A stretch of 64,000 bases of DNA, from the NCBI GenBank assembly GCA_943736015.1, contig OX031061.1, positions 11,913,290 to 11,977,289 of the forward strand, written 5' to 3'. This document shows, piece after piece, positions 1 through 11,600 of this stretch. The notes beneath the pieces are model-generated. The model was not told where the DNA came from and did not search any database. It saw nothing but the letters and a program-made list of their open reading frames with translations. Source of the DNA: Tridacna crocea (lineage: Eukaryota; Mollusca; Bivalvia; Cardiida; Cardiidae). Positions within the stretch are counted from its first letter, which is position 1; each line of letters opens with the position of its first letter. Made by a program: the position numbers and the translations under genes.

Positions 1-270
1 TACAATATTACATCAAGCACGAGAAATGTAAGGTAAATTATGTCATATTTCCATCTGGTTGTGAGGCACTCGCATTTTCCCCTTCTGTTGTAGAGTTGGA
101 ATATAAAATCGGTATTTTCACCTGTTGTAACCATTAAATATCAAAAACTATTTCACCTATATTTTTCGATTACTCTACTGGAAAGTACATGTATAAAATA
201 GAGAAATTACCTCTGATCCAGTAATACAACTTTAGCCTTGTCCAAACAGAAAGAATTTGCAAACCACAAA

Positions 271-715
271 TTAACCCTTTACCCCATTAGGCATTTCTAT
301 TGTATCTTTAACCCTTTCCCAAACAAGCCCTAGTTTGTATGTATCTGCAGTAAAAGTCTTTTGAAAACACTGTGGGAAAAGGAGAAATTGCTTGTAACAA
401 GCAATTTCTCCTTTTCCCAGTGTTTTCTACCCATTTTGAAAACTTTCTGACATTTTCTCCAAACCTAAAATTGTCGTCTGCAAACTCTTTTGGTTTGGAA
501 GAGTCCAAAATTTGTCGTTTGGGAAAAGGCTAACTGACCCTAAATAACAGCAAGGATGTCACTTATATGTATATGACACCCTTTGATAGCATGGAAAACA
601 TTGTGACAAAAGGTGAAATTGCTAGTCATGAACAATTTCACCTTTTGCCACACTGTTTTCCAAGGGCTTCTACACGCAATGCATAGAAATTAGTACCTAT
701 GGAGTAAAGGGTTAA
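271..715 (-). mobile_element. TTAA hairpin element, subfamily B, split by a nested insertion
   Basis: The left end starts TTAACCCTTTACCCCATTAG and the right end closes GGAGTAAAGGGTTAA. The core palindrome at 594-660 is of the GGTGAAATTGC type. It is interrupted at 308-533 by a subfamily C copy; the intact B copy at 3445-3673 shows that the flanking halves are otherwise continuous. Confidence 0.85.
308..533 (+). mobile_element. TTAA hairpin element, subfamily C, nested in a B copy
   Basis: Begins TTAACCCTTTCCCAAAC and ends GGGAAAAGGCTAA. The palindrome is at 363-427 with centre CTTGTAACAAG. The flanking 4-mers are TTAA and CTAA, which fits a TTAA target duplication with one substitution. Confidence 0.88.
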
Positions 716-719
716 ATGT

Positions 720-1095
720 TACTCAAAACATGAAATTTGTCTTTCAAAAGTTAAAAAACATTGCTCGCAAATGAGGAAATGCAACCTTTCACAATTATAT
801 AAATGAAGGCTTTTTTAGAATTTTCAGCAAAAAGGGGAGAATACTGATTACCGGTACCATTTTCTCCATTTTACTCATTGTTTTCTACCCTTTAAGACAC
901 ATTTCCAACTCAGAACCTTTTTCGACAAACAGTTCCGTGGTTTTTAACCAACCGAAGAGAAAAATTGCTTTTTAAAACTGTCTCCTTTTCCAAAAATGTT
1001 TTCTACCCTTACAGAGATCAATTCCATCATTTCAAACATATATAAACTGTCATCTTTCATTGCTTTTCCTATGGATAAGTCTTTCAATTTTCACA
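720..1095. repeat. Decayed hairpin-element remnants
   Basis: Recognisable pieces of the clan core are present: a decayed palindrome around 826-890 with centre GATTACCGGTACC, and CTCCTTTTCC..ATGTTTTCTACCC near 982-1012. No intact ends can be defined. Confidence 0.5.
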
Positions 1096-1099
1096 ACTT

Positions 1100-1325
1100 T
1101 TAACCCTTCACCCAAAAATCCCTGGTTTTTATGAGCCTGTGATAAAAGCATTTTGTAAACATTGTGGGAAAAGGAGAAAATGCTGGTAACCACCTTTTTT
1201 TTTTTTCCTTTTCTGACAATGTTTTCACATTGTAAAAAAATTTCAATTTTGACTTGCATTTGGTCGTCTGCAATTGCTTTCAATTTGCACCAATCTAAAA
1301 TTTTGTCATTTGGTACTGGGGTTAA
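1100..1325 (+). mobile_element. TTAA hairpin element, subfamily A
   Basis: Bounded by TTAA at 1100-1103 and 1322-1325. The short arm comes first. The right side of the palindrome has decayed into a T run (1195-1206). Confidence 0.8.
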
Positions 1326-1795
1326 AGAGACAAGTGTTTTTTTGTTTTTTCAAAATGAACCATGTTCAAAAAACACTGAACAACAGATAGATGGCCAAGT
1401 ACATGATTTACCTGGAAGAAATACTACAAATGAAATGACAAACATTTGTGAGAACAGGAGCAAATTTTTTGTATAAAACAGGAGCCCATCCCACGACTGT
1501 TTACCAAAGTTGCACAATGTAAATGGGTATGACACAGTTTGACAAACTTTTAATGTTGAAAAATTTGGCAGACAACAAAATAGGCTAAAATGAGTGGTTG
1601 AGTAGAAGACATTTAGGGAAAAGGAGAAAAATAACTGTTACCAAGACCCTTCCCCCATTATTTCTTCAGAACCCTGTGCTAAGTAGTTGATACAATGGCA
1701 TATTTGGTAAAAGGCTTGAAAAGTGAAGCAAGGTGTCTGTTTCCAACTTGCTCAGTCAAATTCAAGCGATAGCTCATTACTTCATATTTTTCTAT

Positions 1796-1860
1796 TTAAC
1801 TCTTTACCAAACAACAAGATTATAGACTAGTAAAGATGGAAAACGATGGAAAATGGAGGT
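1796..1860 (-). mobile_element. Hairpin element A, terminal fragment
   Basis: Starts TTAACTCTTTACCAAACAAC, then GATTATAGACTAG as in the long arm of subfamily A. It loses similarity near 1860. Confidence 0.55.
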
Positions 1861-1968
1861 GGGGGGTCCTCTGCACAGGCAACTAACATGGACAAGTCGT
1901 GAATTTTGTCATTTGATAATGGACAAAATATACTGTGACTGCAGTTGCTGACTTTTCTACTAATTGTA

Positions 1969-2197
1969 TTAACTCTTTACCACACAATCCTGACTTTCAA
2001 CACCCCTGTGAAAGAAACCTTTTGAAAACATTATAGGAAAAGGAGAAAATGCTGGAAACCAGCATTTTCTCCTTTTTCCACAATATTTTCTTCCATTTCT
2101 AAAACAAATTTTAATTCTTTAGTCACATTCATTTTGTCATCTGCAAATGCTTTCAATTTGGACCAGCTTAAAATTTTGTCGTTTGGTCAAGAGTTAA
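1969..2197 (+). mobile_element. TTAA hairpin element, subfamily A
   Basis: 229 bp between flush TTAA tetramers. The palindrome is at 2024-2090 with a few mismatches. It lies just downstream of the TOM40 stop. Confidence 0.88.
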
Positions 2198-2487
2198 CCC
2201 TAAATCCCAAGACTAGTGTTCCAACTGGCTGATACATCCCTGCAGTAGGAGACCAATACATGCAACCAATATGGACCAGCCGTCAATACTGTCATATGGC
2301 AGATAAAATATACTGAGACTGCAGCCACTGACCATTCCACGCATAATTCTATGACTTAATCCCAACATTTCCCAAGTCTTCGAAGTACCTGAGACATCCC
2401 GATGCAGGTATGTCCAACAGTGTATCCAAAGTTGGCAGTATAAAATCTTTACAAACTATAAAATGTCAATAAGAGTTTATCACACAG

Positions 2488-2633
2488 TTATCCAAGCATC
2501 ATGCCTATACCAAATTTATAGTCTGATTTCAGGGGATTCCCCATCGCACTAAGTGAAAATGTGAAAGGTAGCCCAGATTCTACAAATTTTTTCTCCATCG
2601 TTGCCTGTACTGTTAGGTTGGTATCTATTTGAC
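2488..2633 (-). CDS. TOMM40: TOM40 exon 7 and stop
   Basis: Residues 301-348 and TAA at 2490-2488. The acceptor is TTTTCAG|GTCAAATAG. It contains TNLTVQATMEKKF and ends YKFGIGMMLG, the beta-signal read by the SAM insertion machinery. The frame continues upstream into a hairpin transposon at 2700-2930, but that part is intron. Confidence 0.95.
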
Positions 2634-5600
2634 CTGAAAATAAAATAACATAATTGTTATGGGAGATCACTCCTTCCTTACTACATAGCTTTATCCTGTT
2701 TAACCCATTACCAAATGACAATATTTTAGACTGGTCCAAACTGAAAACGTTTGCAGACAACAAAATAAAAGTGACTGAAAATTTTAAATTTGTTTTGTGA
2801 AGGGTGAAAAAAACATTGTGGGAAAAGGAGAAAATGCTGGTGACCAGCATTTTCTCCTTTTCCCACAATGTTTTCTATAGGCTACTTTCTCAGGGGCGTC
2901 AAAAGTAGAGACTGTGTGGTAATGGGTTAAAATCAATACCTAACAGCTGCATTAGAGAATTCTCTTTAGCTCTGTGGTTACGGTGTTTGTCTTCTAAACC
3001 TTAATCCATTACCACACAGCAGAATTTTAGACCATTACAAGTTCAATGTGCTGGCAGATAACAATTCCAAGGTGGCTCAAATGGTGCAGTTTTTTTTTGA
3101 TAGGGTAGGAAATTTTGTGGAAAAAAATGAAAATGCTGGTTACCAGCATTTTCTCCTTTTCCCATAAAGTTTTCAAAAGGCTTCTTCCTCAAGGGAATTA
3201 AAAGTCGTAATTGTGTGGTAAAGGGCTAAAAAACAAGGATATTTGTCCACACCGTTTGAATCCCAACAGGTCCGGTTTGTATTTCAAAAAGGTACTAGTT
3301 GCGATCCATCATGTTCGTGGATCAATAAATAAGCAGCTCCTTACAAAAGGGGCTTTAATGCATCTCTATGATGCACTGTTCTAAGTATTTCATTACATTA
3401 TTATGAATCCATAAAATCTTGATATTCTAACAACAGACTGGATCTTAACTCTTTACCCCATAAGGCATTTCCATGGTATCTCTAATTGACCTTAAATAAC
3501 AGCAAGGATGAAGCCTTTTCTTATGTGTATATGACACCTTTCGATAGTCTAGAAAACATTGTGGCAAAAGGTGAAATTGCTCGTGACGAGCAATTTCACC
3601 TTTTGCCACAATGTTTTCCAAAGGCTCCTACAAGCAATGCGTAGAAATGAGTATCTATGGAGTAAAGGGTTAAAGGTGGGTATTTAGAATTTTCACATCT
3701 CATCAAATTAAAAAATATATATATCACTGAAATATCAATGAAATTCATATGAAAAAACAATACAAATCATCAATAATAAAGAATCATAAAATTACCCAAA
3801 CAAATTTTTTTCAGGTATTCCCTTAAAGAGGCTACGTAGCCTCTTAAGGTATTTTTAGATTTCACCCAAAAATAAAAAAAACCTGGACTGTAGTAAATCT
3901 CTATTTCTCTTGTTGTCGGATGGTTTTCGACTACTGGGGTTGTATGAATGAAAATTAAAAGGTACTGGGAGTATAAGGATGAATTTTAATATTTTTGTAT
4001 AAATTATATAAAAGGAGAAAATGCTGGTTACCAGCATTTTCTCGTTTTCCCACTATGTTTTCTAAAGGCTTCTTTTTTAGGGAGCGTCAAAAGTAGGGAT
4101 TGTGTGGTAATGGGTTAAGCTACCTTTTCACAGGGCAGGGCTTCAAAATTCTGCTCTAATGGCTAAAAGAAAAGGCATAATGAGCACCAATTACGTGTTA
4201 GTAAAATAACCTTCAACACACAAAAAAGGGCATTTACACATTTGTGTAAAAGGTCATTTCAGATCAGCCAGCACAATCTGCACTGGCTAATTAATCCAAC
4301 ACAACACTTTCCATTTTTATGCGACTTTCTGTTTTACACATGTCTACTGTAGCACAAATTCTTATGCAGTTGTAAAGTGCCTGACTGCACAGGCTGAACC
4401 GAGACGACATTTTACTCAAATGTCCAAATGCCCCTTTTCACGTGTTGCAGGCCAAATATGATAAAAATAATATCAACAATACTCTGGCAAAAGGGTGTAT
4501 ACTGTGTTCTCCTTTCTCCATTCATCTAAGCTCACAAAATACACATTTTTTGGTCGAGGAAAAAAATTTTTTGTGTGATGATCAAACATAAAATCTGAAT
4601 CAAACTCTTAACTGACAAGTCACTACAACTTGCTTAAATAGGTTCGATCCAAGAAAGTTTTCAGACCTACTGCGCCAATCTGGGTAGTATGGCCGCTTTC
4701 TCATTTTTCCATTCATCTGATTGATTGTCAGGGCCGGTTGCTAAGGACTGATGAATATTCTACACTCCAAGCAAGACGGAATAGCCTACTAATACCAAAG
4801 GTTAAATACAACCCATCTAAGCATATTAAATATTGAAAAACATTGAAAATTTGCATTTTAATGTACCTAATACAATATTTTCTTTCAAAATGTAACAATT
4901 ACACTCTTTTGTTGCATTTTTTTGTCTTATTCAATAGGAAAGTACTATCGATGTATGGTAGGATGTTACGCATTATATCTGACAGAGTAGAATAGAACCC
5001 CAGTGAAACAAAAAGTCATGAGCAGTTATTCCTTTCACTTTAATACATGAACAGAGAAGCGAGAATGAACGGAGAAATGAGGATAGGCCATATATATATA
5101 TGGGGTGAAACATATTGTGGAAATAAAGAAACAATGATGGTGGCCACCATTTTCTTCTTTTCCCATAAAGTTTTCAAAAGGCTTTTTTCCTATGGTTGTT
5201 AAAAGCTGGCATTTTGTGGTAAAGGGTTAATTAAGTCTTTACGACACAATCCCGAATTTTAACAACCTGATAAAGAAACCTTCTGGAAACATTGTGAGAA
5301 AAGGAGAAAATGCTGGTAACCAGCATTTTCTCCTTTTCCCACAATGTTTTCTATCCTTCACAAAATAAATTTCAAATTTCCAGTCACTTTTATTTTGTCG
5401 TCTGCAAATACTTTTAATTTGGACCAGTCTAAAATTTTGTTGTTTTGTAATGAGTTAAGGCTAATGGTACAACAAAACATTACCTTTAAACGTGACTGAG
5501 GCAGGGGGTAACTCACACTGGTAACCTAGGGTTGCACTACTTTCTCCCATCCCCACACTTGTTTCAAACTCGGCACCTATCTGTAATGTGTCATTTATTT

Positions 5601-8600
5601 TTTGATAATAACTTGCATGAACACCTCCGCCCCCAGGGCCTGATGGACATACTGTTGCATTCAATTGCCATTTCTCACCTGAAAGTACAAAATCAGTCAT
5701 CTACTCACAATCCATTCTTTAGAGCATTGTTAAGTCTTATTCTCATTTCTCTTTTTATTTTCAACTCATTACTATATGACAAAATTTCAGGTTTGTCCAT
5801 ATCGAAAGCATTTGCAGACGACAAAATATAAGTAATGAAAACTTAAATTTTTTTTTGTGAAGGGTAAAAAAACATTGTGGGAAAAGGAGAAAATATTGGT
5901 CATCAGCATTTTCTCCTTTTCCCACAATGTTTTATAAAGGCTTCTTTTTCAGAGTCGTCACAAGTAGGGATTGCCTGGTAATGGATTACTTTCAAAATTA
6001 TTCATAGGGTGGGTCTGTATTCGTCAACCATCCTTAGGCTTTCAAAGACATAGTATGAAACCGTTATTTTCTCCTTCAACCAACATGCTATCTACCCTGT
6101 CAAAGAACTATGAATCATGGGTACCACTTTCGAATTTGTTGTTGGCATATGCTTTCAGTTCTGATATGACAATCTAAAATTTTGTCAACTGATACCGAGT
6201 TAACACTTTTCCAAAATGCAAAGTTTTAGACTTGTCCAAATTCAAAGCATAAATTTGTAGTTGAGCTTGAGAAAAATTAAGACATACTGAAAGGACGAAT
6301 TGATTTCAAAAATCAAACCATACCATTCTAATGGTTAAAAACACAGCTAAACTAGTTTATCCTTACCTTGAAGTCTACCGCCCAATGACATGATGGCTAT
6401 CTGACCCCCGGGAATATGACCCCCTTTTTGATACATACACTCAGCCCCTATGTCAACTGATGGTGTTACTCTTTGTAAAAACTGACTCACTATTAAACCT
6501 GGAAAAAAAAAATACAGAAATTCACTTGCAAAGAAGATCTTGAGGCGGCCAAAATACACAAAAAGCCCCAAAAATGATATCCCTCAAGCTCCTTATTTAA
6601 AGTCAAATGTTGTTGAACTAGATAGCGTAATAATTCTTAGTACATCTACATGTTGGTCTGACAATTCAGCTCTTCGCCAAACAAAAAATGTTTAGACTAG
6701 TCCAAATTGAAAGCAATTTTAGACAACAAAAAAAAGTGTGACTCAAAAATTTAAATTTGCTTTGAGGTTAGAAAACATAGAGGGAAAAGGAGAAAATGCT
6801 GATTACCAGCATTTTCTCCTTTTCACTCAATGTTTTCAAAAGCTACTTTCTCATGTTAGGTAAAAAGCAGGACTTTGTGATAAAGGGTTAATAGAAAACT
6901 TATAATACTAGGGTTCTTTTAATATCGCAAGATACTGAAATATGCAGCCTTAGCATGATCATCAATTTTGACAGTCAATTTCATGCAAGAATCTTTGTAG
7001 CAATATTTTGGAAATAAGGTTATATAATCTCATATGTATATTATATACCAGTAAGACAAATTTATTTGTACTAGCTGTCTTACATTGACAACAAGGGGAA
7101 TTATGTGATAAATCTAGATGTATAGATTTAGATTAATTGATGTCTTACATTTAAGTGTGCACCTTTCTGCTGCTGTAAAAACACTTGGAGAAAAATGCTG
7201 ATAAGGACACTGTTTAACCCTTCACCAGTCACTAGACAACAAATCTTTTTGCCTTGTCTAAATTGAAATACAACATTGGGATTGTGTGGTAAAGGGATAA
7301 ATATTACCATATTATAGTCTCTTATTTAACCCATGACCACACAATCCCTACTTTTGACGCCCCTGAGAAAGAAGCCTTTAGAAAACATTGTGGGAAAAGG
7401 AGAAAATGCTGGTAACCAGCATTTTCTCCTTTTCCCACAATGTTTTCTACCCTTCACAAAACAAATTTCAAATTTTCAGTCACTTTTATTTTGTTGTCTG
7501 CAAATGCTTTCAATTTGGACCAGTCTAGAGTTAACCCTTTCCCAAACGCCAAACTTTTGGACTAGACCAAATTGAAGGCATTTGCAGACGACAATTCAAC
7601 TCTTACCTAAAAGATGATTTCTGTCTATGATAGGGTAGAAAACATTATGGGAAAAGGAGAAAATGCTGGTTACCAGCATTTTCTCCTTTTCCCATGATGT
7701 TTTCAAAAGGCTACTATTCCAGACCCGTAAAAACCAGGGATTGTTTGGGAAAGGGTTAAACGTCATAATTATACATGGACAGTTTTTCAAAATGTGACCC
7801 CTTGTTGCAACAGATAACCCCAAATAACAGGGTCAGGGTGGCAATGATAAATAAGAGGGCCCTGGATCGCTCACCTGAATTTTTGAGAGGACCATAGCCA
7901 ATTTCTTTTCTTTTTTGAGGTATTGAAACACTGTAAACAAAGTCATTATTTTGCAAAGCAATTTTCAAAAGGTCACATGTAAAAGTCCTTTCAAAACCTG
8001 ACCAGCAGTTTCAGAAAAGAAGAATTTTTAGGAGTATCTTAATTCCTGCATAGTGCAAGTAACCCCCATTCACCAGAACCATGTTTCTTGACCTATCAAA
8101 ATTTCTTGAACATTTTTGAAAAGGGTCATTCAAGGAACATTTCTGTGAAAATATCTTAAAATCTAACTAACTATTTCAGTGAAGAAGAATTTCAAGAATT
8201 TCTTCATTTCCCTACAGTGCAAAAAGCCCCCATTCACCAGAGCTGTTTCTTGATGGATCAAAATTTCAAACAATTTTTGAAAATGGTCACCCAAGGAATA
8301 TCTCTGTAAAATTATTTCAAAATCTGACCAGCGGTTTCAGAGAAGAAGATTTTTTAAAAAAATTCTTACAAAATTCTATTTGGTTGCCATGGCAACCAGG
8401 ATTTTTGACAGAATCAAATTCTGTGAACAGTTTTTAACCCTTTACTCCACAGATACTCATTTCTACACATTGCTTGTAGGAGCCTTTGGAAAACATTGTG
8501 GCAAAAGGTGAAATTGCTCGTGACGAGCAATTTCACCTTTTGTCACAATGTTTTCTATGCTATGAAAAGGTGTCATTTACACATAAGAAACGGCTTCATC

Positions 8601-11600
8601 TTTGCTGTCATTTAGGGTCAATTAGAGATGCCATAGAAATACCATATTGGGTAAAGGGTTAAAGAGGACCTCCAAAGGAACATTCCAGCCAAGTTTGGTC
8701 CAAATCGGCCCAGCGGTTTAGGAGGAGTTGATGTTTAAAGAATTGTTCACGACAAACGACGCACGAGGGACACCAGGTGATCCTAAAAGCTCCCCTTGAG
8801 CACGTTGTGCTAAGGTGAGCTAAAAATAAATAAAAAGTCAAAGGAAAACCCTATTGTATACATTTCCGCAACAGGCAAAAAACATTTTGGCAAAAGGGGG
8901 AAATTGCTCATCACTTGGGCATTTGCCACAATGTTTCCACATACTGTGAAACCTTTAATATACCTTGAGTACTAATTGTCGTTGATTTCGTGGGTAGGTA
9001 AGTCCACGAATTCAAGTTCCCAACGAAAGATAGGTCCTTGGCTATCTTAAACTAAGTTTGGTTCGGCTTCATTAATAACGAACATGACGACGCTAATGTT
9101 AAAATGTACACACTCCCTATTGAACAAAAAGTTATTTACACCTTAGATTATTTGTTCCTATAAAGATTTTGTTAAGACTTACAATTACCGACTAAAAATA
9201 ATGATTTCTCCATTGCCTTAACTTCATTTCTTTTTTTGTTATCCCGGAGACGACGGCATAAACACTGTTGAAAAATTACCTACACGCATCGAGTCAAGTA
9301 ATCCATGTTTATTTTTTACTGTTGCATTTCGGCTGCGAGGATTTTTTTTTGCAAACAGCCAAACCAAATTTCTGTCGACTACACAAAACATGTGACACAA
9401 CTGCCCAGGTGTTTTTGAAACAGCCATTTCTAAACACAATGTGACCATAGGTTTCATAAGGTAAAACAGTCGTAAATTAGTACAACAAACATTTGTTTTA
9501 CAACCCTCTTGCTCGAATGACCTACATGTTACGTCATAGATCTACCCCAAATCAAAATTTTATTGCAAACGCGTGTGTACCTGCGACAGGCATGAAATCA
9601 TGTTGACGGACGGCTTGTTTTGATATTTGGGTCTTTCTAGTATTGAACTTTGTGACGACAAGATGGCGGATTTCAACGTGTTGTTGGACGGTGTCAAACT
9701 AAACAGAACTTGCAGTCTGATCGTCGATCTATCCCATGCAGTTGAACAAGCTTGTATAAGAAAGCAACTTTTGGAAGTCGCACAAGATTGAATGGAAGCT
9801 GAAACTTAGGTCTACTACAATTTTGACCCTTCACGCTTGTTCTAAATGTAGATCTAGATGCAAATTTGTCAGAGTTCACACTTACTATTTCGGCCATACT
9901 TTTGGACAACAAGGTAAAACGTATCATTTCAGTAACAACTTGAGCTGTAAACAAAAGATCTCTTTCCATCTGTCACAATATATCGGCAAATATGCGACAA
10001 GCAGTCTTGTTTTGCTAAGTGACCCAGACATATGGGAAGGGTAGCTTCGGAAGTCAGCAGTTTCAAAGCAGACGATTCTGAAAACGTCGTCGTATCTTTT
10101 ACGGCATAAAATTTGATTGTACACTGTGACTACAGGGTTAAATAATAACGGTGTAAATTGTAAATAATTACGCATGTCTTAATTGATTGACTCGAACCGG
10201 CGATTAGATTATCAGATAAGTATCATAAACTTTACACCCTTTACACTCGATACCTGTATACTTGTCATCGATCGAGTCCTGTCTTATGTTATCTTTTTTT
10301 TCTTTCACACACTTTATTAATGGACAGTTAAGATTTTTTTACAAAAATTTTTTTTTTCATTTGGAAATGGAAAATCAACGAATTTACGGTCCAACGAAAA
10401 TGCCGAATTTGAAAAATCCAAGAAATTTCATATCAACGAAATTATATGAATCCACAGTATATCCGGAGGTATGTATAAAAAGTTACCTGAGCTATTTAAT
10501 AGATCTGGGTTGGCTACTGTTAAAGATGCGGTATAAGAGCTGCCTTTATAATCTGTGACAATTTGTGTGTTGCATTTCTCTCCCTGAAACTAAAATGAAA
10601 CAGAAGGATTATAATTATATCAATGACATTGTTGAGGTACCAGAATGCCAATTTTAACAGTTTTTAACTTATATCCCTGTTGCCAATGCACCTACCCATG
10701 TTCTGCAGGAACTTCTGTATCACTGCTTCACACACAAGGTTTAACCCTTTCCGAAATATCTTTGTTTCAACAACTCTTGGAAGATGCCTTCTGTAATTAT
10801 TGTAGAAAAAGGAGATAGTGCTGGTTACCTGTGCAACTAATGAGGCAAGGGGTCCCAGTGACCTCCACTTTTTGAAGTTGAGGGAAAAGCTGGATCTGTC
10901 TTCACCAACCATTCTTGAGAACATTCTTAGTCTTATTCTCCAAGGTTTTCTAAATTTGTAAGTAACTCAACTTCTGATTGGCTAAACCATTTGGTTTAGC
11001 CAATCAGAATATGGTTTAGAATATGATTTAGCCAATAAGAAGTTGTGTAACTTACAAATATAGAAAATTCTGGAGAATAAGACAAAGAACATTCTTAAGA
11101 CTGATTGGTGAAAACAGGCCCCTGGTTATACGTTTGGATCTTTTTACAAAATTTGCATGTCACATGCACGTGAATAATCAGAGCAATAAAGAAATGTCAA
11201 TCGTGATGTCAATATATACTGCTGATGGGTGTATGGACTGGAATCCAAGAAAGCATATACTTGCTAAATAAAAATCAACAACAATCAATAGGATTTTCTG
11301 TGCTCTGAAATTAGAAAGGTTCTGATAATGTATAAAGTGTACCTGAGCAACAAGTCTAGACATGAGATTTGGTTGGAAGGCATGTATCACATTTGCATTC
11401 AAGTTTCCACTGGCATCGATGTCCCCAAGCAGCACTGGATAGCTCTGAAATCAGATTGTATCATTTAGGTTAGTTCTCAACAGAAACATGAGTCTCTCTC
11501 TCTCTCTCTTTTTTTTTTCTTGTTTTTTCACCCTTTCCTACATGACTCTACAAAACTGACACCATCTGCAGACCACAAATTTCCAAGTGGTACAAATGAA

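Noticed and set aside
2488..2868. Recurring peptide MLVTSIFSFSHNVF at many sites on both strands, seemingly a conserved short protein
   Set aside because: It is the translation of the subfamily A palindrome. Because the palindrome reads the same on both strands, the peptide appears in both directions wherever a copy lies.
9239..9457. Minus frame of 72 codons in TOM40 intron 4
   Set aside because: No recognisable motif and no splice support; it lies in the CpG-richer patch, where longer chance frames are expected.
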